This document shows, piece by piece, positions 18,277 to 25,057 of a DNA stretch of 64,000 nt. The translations under genes and the position numbers were made by a program. This stretch comes from Massilia sp. Root133. GTDB taxonomy: Bacteria > Pseudomonadota > Gammaproteobacteria > Burkholderiales > Burkholderiaceae_D. Position 1 is the stretch's first letter. Each line of letters begins with the position of its first letter. The notes under the pieces were generated by a model. The model was not told the DNA's origin and ran no database searches. It saw only the letters and a program-made list of their open reading frames with translations. The stretch covers positions 206,225 through 270,224 of the forward strand of contig NZ_LMEW01000035.1 of NCBI RefSeq assembly GCF_001426525.1, given 5' to 3'.

Positions 18277-19302
18277 TTACTGCAGCAGCGCCATCACCAT
18301 CGAGGCCAGGCTGTTGGTCTGCTTCAGCATGGCCGTGCTGGACTGCATGAGCATCTGGTTCGCGGTCATGGCCGACGACTCCGTCGCGAAGTCGACGTCC
18401 ATGATGCGGCCGGTGGCGGCCTGCGTATTGGTCGAGACGTTCGCCAGGTTGTTGTAGGCGTGGTCCAGGCGGTTCGCGGCCGCGCCCAGTCCGGACCGCA
18501 GCGCCGACACGGCGTCGAGGGCGTCGCCCAGCTTGCCGATCGTCGCCGCGGGATCGGCGACGAGCGTCATCGTGCCATGGACCGTGATCGTGCCGCCGAA
18601 ACCGTCGGGGATATTCGTCGTCGTGGGGATCAGGATGTCGGCGAGGGTGTGGCCCGGCGTTGTGTTGGTGGTCGAGCTGTCGCCCGCGAAACGGGTGACG
18701 ATGGTGACGACGGTATTCCCGCTGCCGTCGAGCGAGGTGATGTCGCTGGTCGTGGCGGCCTGCAGCAGGAGGTCGACGTCGTGCAGCTGCTGCGAGAAAT
18801 CGGCATGCATCGTTTCCGCATTGTCGGCGCCGATCTGGAACGAGAGGCCCGCCGTATCCCCGAGTTTTCCGCCCGTCGTGGCGGAGGTGTTCAGCAGCGT
18901 GGTGCCGCCGAAGCCCGTGTTGCTGAAGATGTTCGACAGTTCGTCCGTCAGCGAATCGTATTCCGCCTGCAGGGTGTCCCGGTCGGCGCTCGACGACGAG
19001 GTATCGCCGGCCTGGGTCGCCAGGTCCTTCATGCGGATGAGGATGTCGCTGACTTCGTTCAGTGCCCCGTCGGCAGTTTGCAGCAGCGAGATGGAATTCT
19101 GCGTGTTGCGCATGGCCACGGTCATGCCGCTGCTTTGCGCCTTCAGGCGCGTGGCGATCTGCAGGCCGGCGGCGTCGTCCTGCGCCGAGTTGACGCGGTA
19201 GCCGGTCGACAGGCGCGTCATCGACGTCGACAGCCAGGTCTGGGTACGGCCCAGGACCTTCAGCGCCGACAGCGATACGAAATTGGTGTGAAGACTCAGC
19301 AT
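18277..19302 (-). CDS. Flagellin, solitary
   Basis: A 341-residue flagellin. The N-terminal D0/D1 region includes STSMTRLSTGYRVNSAQDDAAGLQIA (in two pieces), and the C-terminal helix includes AATGRIMDVDFATESSAMTANQMLMQ and ends SLASMVMALLQ, as needed for export and filament packing. The variable centre (about 130-250) is rich in Gly, Thr and Asp. No flagellar assembly genes surround it, so it is an orphan copy, perhaps a lateral or alternative filament protein. The AGGAG on the coding strand lies 19 nt before the ATG, farther than usual. A 17-bp AT palindrome lies further upstream. Confidence 0.93.
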   Translation of the reverse strand: MLSLHTNFVSLSALKVLGRTQTWLSTSMTRLSTGYRVNSAQDDAAGLQIATRLKAQSSGMTVAMRNTQNSISLLQTADGALNEVSDILIRMKDLATQAGDTSSSSADRDTLQAEYDSLTDELSNIFSNTGFGGTTLLNTSATTGGKLGDTAGLSFQIGADNAETMHADFSQQLHDVDLLLQAATTSDITSLDGSGNTVVTIVTRFAGDSSTTNTTPGHTLADILIPTTTNIPDGFGGTITVHGTMTLVADPAATIGKLGDALDAVSALRSGLGAAANRLDHAYNNLANVSTNTQAATGRIMDVDFATESSAMTANQMLMQSSTAMLKQTNSLASMVMALLQ

Positions 19303-19359
19303 TTATGAAACAGTCAATGATCTCCTGATAATAGGGCGACCGGATTCCACTTCGTATTA

Positions 19360-19376
19360 AATATTGAATCAATATT
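19360..19376. promoter_or_regulatory. 17-bp AT-rich palindrome upstream of flagellin
   Basis: AATATTGA (19360-19367) and TCAATATT (19369-19376) form a perfect inverted repeat around a single A, 58-74 nt upstream of the flagellin start. On the plus strand it is followed by a T run, so it could also act as a weak terminator; an operator is equally possible. Confidence 0.4.
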
Positions 19377-19448
19377 TTTTCGATTTTGCAGTTTTCGGCG
19401 CTTCTGCTGCAGAGGGCCGGCGTGCGCGCGGACGGTCGATTGTTGGAA

Positions 19449-19988
19449 TTACCCGGTGTATCCGTTCAGATAATTGTCCTTGATGCGCACATAATGCTCG
19501 GCCGAATAGCGCAGGTACGCGATCTCGGCCTCGGTCAGCGCCCGCACCTTGACGACGGGCCGGCCCATGTACAGGAAGCCGCTTTCCAGCGTCCTGTTCG
19601 GTGGGACGAGGCTGCCGGCGCCGACCATGACGCGGTCCTCGACCACCACGTCGTCCATCACGATGGTGCCCATGCCGATGAGGCATTCGTTCCCGATGCG
19701 GCAGCCGTGCAGGATGACGGCGTGGCCGATGGTGACGTAGTCGCCGATGACGAGCGGCGAGCCGTCCGGCCTGGCGGGCGTCTTGTGGGACACGTGGCCC
19801 ATCGTCAGGTCCTGGACGTTGGTGCAGCGGCCGACGACGATGTCGTTGACGTCGCCGCGCAGCACGGCGTTGCACCAGACCGAGCTGTCCGCGCCGAGGC
19901 GGACGCTGCCGATGACCTGGGCCGAGGCGTGCACGTAGACGCGCTCGGCAAGCTGCGGAGCGGTGTCGAGGTAGTTCGAGAGCGGCAT
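19449..19988 (-). CDS. Gamma-carbonic anhydrase family protein (YrdA-like)
   Basis: A 179-residue left-handed beta-helix (hexapeptide repeat) protein of the gamma-carbonic anhydrase/YrdA group. The three metal histidines of the family correspond to H68 (GHVSH), H89 and H94 (TIGHAVILHGC), so a zinc or iron site is probable. Many YrdA-type members show little carbonic anhydrase activity, so the reaction is not certain. It lies downstream of a VOC-family gene on the same strand, 26 nt apart. Confidence 0.9.
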   Translation of the reverse strand: MPLSNYLDTAPQLAERVYVHASAQVIGSVRLGADSSVWCNAVLRGDVNDIVVGRCTNVQDLTMGHVSHKTPARPDGSPLVIGDYVTIGHAVILHGCRIGNECLIGMGTIVMDDVVVEDRVMVGAGSLVPPNRTLESGFLYMGRPVVKVRALTEAEIAYLRYSAEHYVRIKDNYLNGYTG

Positions 19989-20014
19989 GGTGAAGTTTTT
20001 TTAACGGTGGGTGA

Positions 20015-20380
20015 TCAGGCCGGCGGTTCCCACAGCTCGACCTTGTTGCCTTCGGGATCGATGACCCAGCCGAACTTGCCGCATTCGCCGTCGTCCGTCC
20101 TGTCGAGCACATTGCAGCCTTCGTCGCGCAAGGCCTGTAGCAGGGCGGCGAGATTGTCGACGCGATAGTTGATCATGAACGGGGCCCGGCTCGGCGCGAA
20201 CTGGTCGCTGTCCGCAGCGAACACGGACCAGGCGGTGGTGCCCTTGGGGTCCGTCCAATCGAACGCGGCGCCGCCCCATGGCTTTACGTCGATGCCCAGG
20301 TGGCGCGTGTACCAGGCGCTCAGCGCGGCCGGGTCGTTTGCCTGGAAGAAGACGCCGCCGATGCCAGTGACTCGCTTCAT
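20015..20380 (-). CDS. VOC-family (glyoxalase/bleomycin resistance fold) protein
   Basis: A 121-residue single vicinal-oxygen-chelate domain protein. It has the typical start ITGIGGVFFQANDPAALSAWYTRHLGI (read in two parts) and ends in WVIDPEGNKVELWEPP, where the glutamate is the common metal ligand. The substrate is unknown. The ATG is preceded by GGAGGTCAC. It probably forms one transcript with the gamma-carbonic anhydrase gene. Confidence 0.88.
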   Translation of the reverse strand: MKRVTGIGGVFFQANDPAALSAWYTRHLGIDVKPWGGAAFDWTDPKGTTAWSVFAADSDQFAPSRAPFMINYRVDNLAALLQALRDEGCNVLDRTDDGECGKFGWVIDPEGNKVELWEPPA

Positions 20381-20400
20381 GTGACCTCCGGATTATTTGT

Positions 20401-20541
20401 TCAGGTTACGTCGACCCCGTCGTACGCATCGCTGGCCTGGACGGAGGCCGGATAGGCGGGCATCGGAAAGACGACGGTCTCCTCCACGTCGGCGCCTGCC
20501 GCCAGGGGAAGGGGCACGACGGCGCCGATGACGTATTTCAT
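20401..20541 (-). CDS. Possible 46-aa small protein coupled to the hydrolase-TPR gene
   Basis: A 46-codon frame starting MKYVIGAVVPLPLAAGADVE. Its ATG overlaps the TGA of the upstream hydrolase-TPR gene as ATGA, an arrangement typical of translational coupling. The first half is mildly hydrophobic; the rest is acidic and contains FPMPAYPASVQ. No family is recognised. It ends 20 nt before the VOC gene. It could be a real coupled microprotein or a chance frame. Confidence 0.3.
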   Translation of the reverse strand: MKYVIGAVVPLPLAAGADVEETVVFPMPAYPASVQASDAYDGVDVT

Positions 20542-22061
20542 TGCGCCACCGCGACGCCCAGTGCCCCCAGCCGTTCGCGCGCATGCGCCTGCCCCGGCTC
20601 CAGCGCCAGCGCCTGCCGGTAATTCGCGATGGCCGCGTCGCGCTCGCCGGCCGCCTCGTACGCCTGGCCGAGGCCGTCGTAGAGGAAGTCGAAGCGTTCC
20701 GGATACAGTTTGACGCCCAGCCGGAACACCTGCATGGCATCGGCGGCGCGCCGTTCGCGCAACAGCTTCATGCCCCAGTCGTGGGCTTGCAGCGGGTCGA
20801 GGGCGAGGTCGGGATTCTGCGCGTGCAGGCGGTCGTAGATGGTGGCGATGTGCTCGAAGCCCTGCTGGCCCAGTTGTTCGAGGAACGTGTCCAGCGTCGG
20901 CGGCGCGCCCGTGGCGCGGCGTAGCGCGAACGAGACGAAGCCGGCCGGCGGACGGTTCGCGGCGACGGCGTCGTCCAGCTGGCGGCGTGCCGGGGCATCG
21001 TTGCGCAAGCGGGCGTCGAGGAAACGTTCGACCATGCGCGCCATCGCGCCGTAGGTCTGGGCCGATTGCGCGCGCGTGCGTGTGCCGAAGGCCGCGTCCG
21101 GCGCCATGCGCAGCGACCACGACGAGAAATCCATGTGGCTCGCGGCATCCAGCGTGGCGAGATACACGTCGGCATAACGCATGCGCCCCAGCAGTTCGGA
21201 GCCGATCGCGCCTTCGTCCTGCAGGCGCGTCATGTACAGCAGCGGGATGCCCAGGCGTTCCGGCGTGACGTAGCCCGCGGCGCGCGGGCCGCCGTTCACG
21301 TAGTCGTACGCGGCGCGCAGCGAGCCGTCCAGCGTGACGAGGGCGCGGATGCGGTCGTCGCGGGCCGCGGCCAGCACGCTTGCGAGGCTGCCCCAGCTGT
21401 GGCCGACGACGGCGATGCGGTTCGTGTCCGCCTGCGCCAGCGTGTGGGCGTAGCCAACCAGGAAGCCGATGTCGTCCGCCTGCGCTTCGGCGCCCTCCAG
21501 GCTCGCGGTCATCGTGTGCGAGCGCGGGCCCAGCGACGGCGTCGCGATCACGATGTAGCCGTGGCTCGCGAGGTATTCGCACAGGTCGGTGTTCTCGATG
21601 GCGTAGGCGCTGTGGCTCGGCGCGTAGATCACGACGGGGAATTTACCGGGGCGCTCGGGCGCGTCGCGCAGGGCGCGCACGGGGCTGGACAGGTCGCGCT
21701 GGACCTGCGGGGTGCGTGTCTCGACGAGCGCGTCGGTGGCGCGGCGCACCTGGTCCGGCATGCGGCTGAATTCCTCTTCCGTCGCCACCGTCGCCACGTA
21801 GTCGCGGTAGGTCAGCGCGCCGCCGGTGCCGATGGCCGGATACCAGATCAGCGTCTGCAGCGGCCGCGACCGGTCGCCGCTCGTTGCCTGCGCCGTGACG
21901 GGACTGCGCGGGTGCTGGTAGACGCGCGCCCGGTCGTACTGCTGGCGGACGTGGAAGCCGACGCGGTATGGGCCGGGCGGGGCGGACGGCGTGAAGTCGG
22001 CGGCCGTCGCGGTGTGCGCGAGGACGAAGGCGAGCAGCAGGGTGGTCAGGATCCGGAGCAT
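20538..22061 (-). CDS. Secreted alpha/beta hydrolase with C-terminal TPR repeats
   Basis: 507 residues. A signal peptide (LRILTTLLLAFVLAHTATA, residues 2-20) is followed by an alpha/beta hydrolase domain of the platelet-activating-factor acetylhydrolase or dienelactone-hydrolase type. The nucleophile is S222 in GHSWGS, and TLDGSLR and ASHMDFSSW mark the acid and histidine region. From about residue 400 the protein has TPR-like helices (DAMQVFRLGVKLYPERF, AAIANYRQALALEPGQ). The fusion suggests a periplasmic esterase that docks on a partner. The substrate is unknown. It is divergent from rpiA. Confidence 0.82.
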   Translation of the reverse strand: MLRILTTLLLAFVLAHTATAADFTPSAPPGPYRVGFHVRQQYDRARVYQHPRSPVTAQATSGDRSRPLQTLIWYPAIGTGGALTYRDYVATVATEEEFSRMPDQVRRATDALVETRTPQVQRDLSSPVRALRDAPERPGKFPVVIYAPSHSAYAIENTDLCEYLASHGYIVIATPSLGPRSHTMTASLEGAEAQADDIGFLVGYAHTLAQADTNRIAVVGHSWGSLASVLAAARDDRIRALVTLDGSLRAAYDYVNGGPRAAGYVTPERLGIPLLYMTRLQDEGAIGSELLGRMRYADVYLATLDAASHMDFSSWSLRMAPDAAFGTRTRAQSAQTYGAMARMVERFLDARLRNDAPARRQLDDAVAANRPPAGFVSFALRRATGAPPTLDTFLEQLGQQGFEHIATIYDRLHAQNPDLALDPLQAHDWGMKLLRERRAADAMQVFRLGVKLYPERFDFLYDGLGQAYEAAGERDAAIANYRQALALEPGQAHARERLGALGVAVAQ

Positions 22062-22177
22062 GGGTCGTCGGCGGGTGTTTCTTTGGTTGCAAGATTATAT
22101 GCTGAATTGGCATGATATTCGGCGCGACATGTGAATCCGTTAAAATGTCGGATTCTTCTTCACCTCCTTCCAACATC

Positions 22178-22855
22178 ATGACTCAGGACGAACTCAAGCA
22201 AGCAGTGGCGCGCGCCGCCATCGAATACGTGGTCGACGGCGAAATCATCGGCGTCGGCACCGGTTCCACCGCCAACTTCTTCATCGACGAACTCGGCAAG
22301 ATCAAGTCGCGCATCAAGGGCGCGGTCGCGTCGTCGGAAGCGACGGCGACGCGCCTGCGCGGCCACGGCATCGAGGTGTTCGACCTGAACGACGTCGAAT
22401 CGATTTCCGTCTACGTCGACGGCGCCGACGAGATCAATGCCACCGGCGCCATGATCAAGGGCGGCGGCGCGGCATTGACGCGAGAAAAGATCGTCGCGTC
22501 CGTGTCGGGCAAGTTCGTGTGCATCGCCGACGGCTCCAAGCTGGTCGAGACGCTGGGACAATTCCCGCTGCCGGTCGAAGTGGTGCCGATGGCCGCGAAC
22601 GCCGTCAGCCGCAAGCTGGTCGCGCTGGGTGGCCAGCCGCGCCTGCGTACCAAGCCGGGCAGCACGGACGCGTTCGTCACGGACAACGGCGGCTACATCC
22701 TGGACGTGGCCGGCCTGGCCATCACGGATGCGGTGGCGCTGGAATCGGAGATCAACCAGATCGTCGGCGTGATCGCCGTCGGCCTGTTCGCCCGCCGCGG
22801 CGCCGACGTCTGCCTGCTGGGCACGGGCGACGGCGTCAAGAAGCTGACGTTCTGA
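22178..22855 (+). CDS. rpiA: Ribose-5-phosphate isomerase A
   Basis: Interconverts ribose 5-phosphate and ribulose 5-phosphate. With the start at MTQDELKQA it has 225 residues, close to the 219 of E. coli RpiA, and aligns from the first residue. VGTGSTANF, YVDGADEIN (catalytic aspartates) and MIKGGGAALTREKI are conserved. In-frame ATGs at 22112 and 22145 would add unrelated residues. No purine-rich ribosome binding site precedes the chosen start. It is followed after 2 nt by a lipoprotein gene, so the pair is probably co-transcribed. Confidence 0.95.
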   Translation: MTQDELKQAVARAAIEYVVDGEIIGVGTGSTANFFIDELGKIKSRIKGAVASSEATATRLRGHGIEVFDLNDVESISVYVDGADEINATGAMIKGGGAALTREKIVASVSGKFVCIADGSKLVETLGQFPLPVEVVPMAANAVSRKLVALGGQPRLRTKPGSTDAFVTDNGGYILDVAGLAITDAVALESEINQIVGVIAVGLFARRGADVCLLGTGDGVKKLTF

Positions 22856-22857
22856 GC

Positions 22858-23184
22858 ATGAGCCGCCTGGCGCTTATCTGCGCGGCCGTCGCGGTGCTGG
22901 GCGGCTGCTCCATGTTCCACAGGCAGATGCCGGCCGCGCCAGCCGCACCCGTGGCCGTGGCCGATCCCGCGCCGGCCGTCGAGACGATTCCGTTCCGCAT
23001 GGGCGTGTCGTCGGCGACCGTCGAGAAGATGGCGAAGCAGCAAGGGTGTACGGGCGGACAGGGTGCCGGGCTCATTACGGAGCCGGGACCTGTCGAGGTC
23101 TATCGCATGCGCTGCGAGGACGGGCAAATGCGCGGGAAAGTGTTCATGGCGCGGTGCGAACTGCGCCAGTGCCGGCAGATGTAA
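22858..23184 (+). CDS. Small lipoprotein
   Basis: 108 residues with a short signal and lipobox (VAVLGGCS, lipidated C17). After an Ala/Pro-rich linker comes a compact domain with several cysteines (GCTGGQGAG, RMRCEDGQM, ARCELRQC) that may form disulfides. It starts 2 nt after rpiA. The domain is not one I can name. It probably sits at the outer or inner membrane surface. Confidence 0.7.
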   Translation: MSRLALICAAVAVLGGCSMFHRQMPAAPAAPVAVADPAPAVETIPFRMGVSSATVEKMAKQQGCTGGQGAGLITEPGPVEVYRMRCEDGQMRGKVFMARCELRQCRQM

Positions 23185-23196
23185 GGCGTTTTCTGC

Positions 23197-23221
23197 AGCG
23201 GGGCGGCAAGGCTGCCCCGCT
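23197..23221. terminator. Hairpin between the lipoprotein gene and yggX
   Basis: AGCGGGGC (23197-23204) pairs with GCCCCGCT (23214-23221), and the pairing is extended inward by GGC/GCT. It lies between the convergent lipoprotein and yggX genes and can serve as a terminator in both directions, although neither side has a long T run. Confidence 0.5.
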
Positions 23222-23229
23222 ACAATAAA

Positions 23230-23502
23230 TCAGGCGCTCGGCGGTACGTAGCCGGCAGCCTCGTCGGCGCCTTCGCCGAAGAAATGGCGTTCCATTTGCG
23301 TGGCCAGGTATTTGCGGGCGCGCGCGTCGGCCATGTTCAGGCGGTTTTCGTTGATCAGCATCGTCTGGTGCTTCAGCCAGCCATCCCAGGCTTCCTTCGA
23401 CACGCTTTCATAGATGCGCTTGCCCAGTTCGCCCGGGTACGGTGGGAAAGCCAGGCCTTCGGCTTCTTTGTTCAGTTTGATGCAGTGGACGGTGCGGGCC
23501 AT
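23230..23502 (-). CDS. yggX: Fe(2+)-trafficking / oxidative damage protection protein
   Basis: 90 residues beginning MARTVHCIKLNKEAEGL, the standard YggX start with the conserved cysteine C7. PPYPGELGKRIYE, WLKHQTMLINENRLN and the MERHFFGEG tail match the family. YggX protects iron-sulfur clusters and DNA from oxidative damage and is thought to handle ferrous iron. An in-frame extension to 23598 runs through a repeat element and was rejected. argA lies upstream on the same strand, separated by that repeat. Confidence 0.95.
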   Translation of the reverse strand: MARTVHCIKLNKEAEGLAFPPYPGELGKRIYESVSKEAWDGWLKHQTMLINENRLNMADARARKYLATQMERHFFGEGADEAAGYVPPSA

Positions 23503-23561
23503 GTTCTTGCTCCTGGTTCGGTATCGGAAAACGTGATTATAAAGCGACGCGGCCGCTGCCG

Positions 23562-23687
23562 CGTCGTCCCCGCGAAAGCGGGGACCCATGCTGAGCAACA
23601 GAATTCAGTACTTTGGAAGCGGTGCGGCATGTTTGACGCTTGGCTTCGGAAAGTCTGCATGGGTTCCCGCCTGCGCGGGAACGACGG
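23562..23687. repeat. 126-bp REP/MITE-like element (copy 1)
   Basis: Starts CGTCGTCCCCGCG and ends CGCGGGAACGACGG. The outer 30 bp or so are inverted copies of each other (down to ACCCATGC / GCATGGGT), and each end is itself a GC-rich palindrome. The interior shares the pattern CCCATGCTGA, GAATTC and TTTGGAA with the copy at 53136-53261, which has exactly the same length. It carries no gene. Confidence 0.8.
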
Positions 23688-23689
23688 TT

Positions 23690-25003
23690 TTACAGCTGCT
23701 TGATCAGAATCTGCGACCTGCGTTGCCAGTTGTACATGTGCGCCCGGTCCTTGGGCAGGTCGTCGACGGTCGCCGGCACGAACCCGCGCTTCTTGAACCA
23801 GTGCGACGTGCGCGTGGTCAGCACGAACAGCTTGTTCATGCCGGCGGCGCGGGCGCGGTTTTCCATGTGCTTCAGGATGCGCTCGCCGTCGCCCTGCGTT
23901 TGCGCCTCCGGACTGATGGTCAGGCAGGCCATTTCCGCCATCTTCGATTCCGGGAACGGGTACAGCGCGGCGCAGCCGAAGATGACGCCGTCGTGCTCGA
24001 TCACGGAGAACTGCTCGATTTCGCGTTCGATCAGCTCGCGCGGACGCTTGACCAGCGTGCCGTCCGCTTCGAGCGGTTCGATGAGCTTGATAATGCCGCC
24101 GACGTCCTCAATTGTGGCCTGGCGGAGGCTCTCCAGGTTGTCGTGCGTGATCATCGTGCCCACGCCGTCGTGGGTGAACAGTTCCAGCAGCGCGGAGCCG
24201 TCCGTCGAGAACGGGACGATGTGGGCGCGGTCGACGCCGCTGTTGCACGCCTTGATCGCGTGCTGCAGGTAGAACGACGCGTCGTTCGGCAGGAAGCCCG
24301 CCTGCAGCACGGCTTCGGCCTGGTGCGACGACAGTTCGCGGATGTCGCCGCCGCCGGCGTCCTTCATCAGCGGCGTTTCCGTGATGAAGATGAGCTTTTC
24401 GGCATGCAGGGCGATGGCGGCGGATACCGCCACGTCTTCCATCGTCAGGTTGAACACCTCGCCGGTCGGCGAGAAGCCCAGCGGCGACAGCAGGACGATG
24501 TTGTCCTCGGTCTCCAGGATGGGCTGGATCTTGGCGGCGGCGACCTTGCGCGTCACGCCCGTCAGCTCGTGGTCGACGCCATCGATCACGCCCAGCGGGC
24601 GCGCGGTGACGAAGTTGCCGGACACGATGCTGATGTGCGCATTCGACATCGGCGTGTTGGGCAAGCCCTGGCTGAACGCGCCCTCGATGTCCAGGCGCAG
24701 TTCGCCGGCGGCTTCCTTGGCGCATTCCATCGCCGCGCTGTCGGTGACGCGCACGCCGTTGTGGAAGCGGCCCGCGACGTTACGCAGCGCGAGCTGCTCG
24801 GCCACCTGCGGCCGCGACCCGTGCACCAGCACGACGCGGATGCCGAGTCCGACCAGCAGCGACAGGTCCTGCGCCAGCACGGGCAGGGCGCCGGCCGACA
24901 CCAGTTCACCGGGGAAAGCGACGACGAAGGTCTTGCCGCCGAATGCGTGAATATACGGCGCGACGGAGCGCAGCCACTGGACGAATTGGGTAGGGTTTTC
25001 CAT
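23690..25003 (-). CDS. argA: Amino-acid N-acetyltransferase (N-acetylglutamate synthase)
   Basis: First step of arginine synthesis: acetyl-CoA plus L-glutamate gives N-acetylglutamate. It has 437 residues in two domains: an amino-acid-kinase-like domain (about 20-275, with LGIRVVLVHGSRPQV) that usually binds arginine as feedback inhibitor, and a GNAT domain (about 290-435, with MACLTISPEAQTQGDGERIL as acetyl-CoA loop). The start at MENPTQF matches typical family members; an ATG three codons earlier (25012) is possible. It is divergent from hrpA, with only 54 nt between the starts. Confidence 0.96.
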   Translation of the reverse strand: MENPTQFVQWLRSVAPYIHAFGGKTFVVAFPGELVSAGALPVLAQDLSLLVGLGIRVVLVHGSRPQVAEQLALRNVAGRFHNGVRVTDSAAMECAKEAAGELRLDIEGAFSQGLPNTPMSNAHISIVSGNFVTARPLGVIDGVDHELTGVTRKVAAAKIQPILETEDNIVLLSPLGFSPTGEVFNLTMEDVAVSAAIALHAEKLIFITETPLMKDAGGGDIRELSSHQAEAVLQAGFLPNDASFYLQHAIKACNSGVDRAHIVPFSTDGSALLELFTHDGVGTMITHDNLESLRQATIEDVGGIIKLIEPLEADGTLVKRPRELIEREIEQFSVIEHDGVIFGCAALYPFPESKMAEMACLTISPEAQTQGDGERILKHMENRARAAGMNKLFVLTTRTSHWFKKRGFVPATVDDLPKDRAHMYNWQRRSQILIKQL

Positions 25004-25057
25004 TTGCCGCATTATAATTCGCTGCGCGACTTGCGCACCAAATCCTCGTAAAAATCA

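Noticed and set aside
22112..22145. Earlier rpiA starts
   Set aside because: The added residues do not match RpiA, which begins MTQDELK in E. coli as at 22178.
25013..25018. TATAAT between argA and hrpA as a firm promoter
   Set aside because: No acceptable -35 at 16-18 bp was found, so it is mentioned only as a possible -10 of hrpA.
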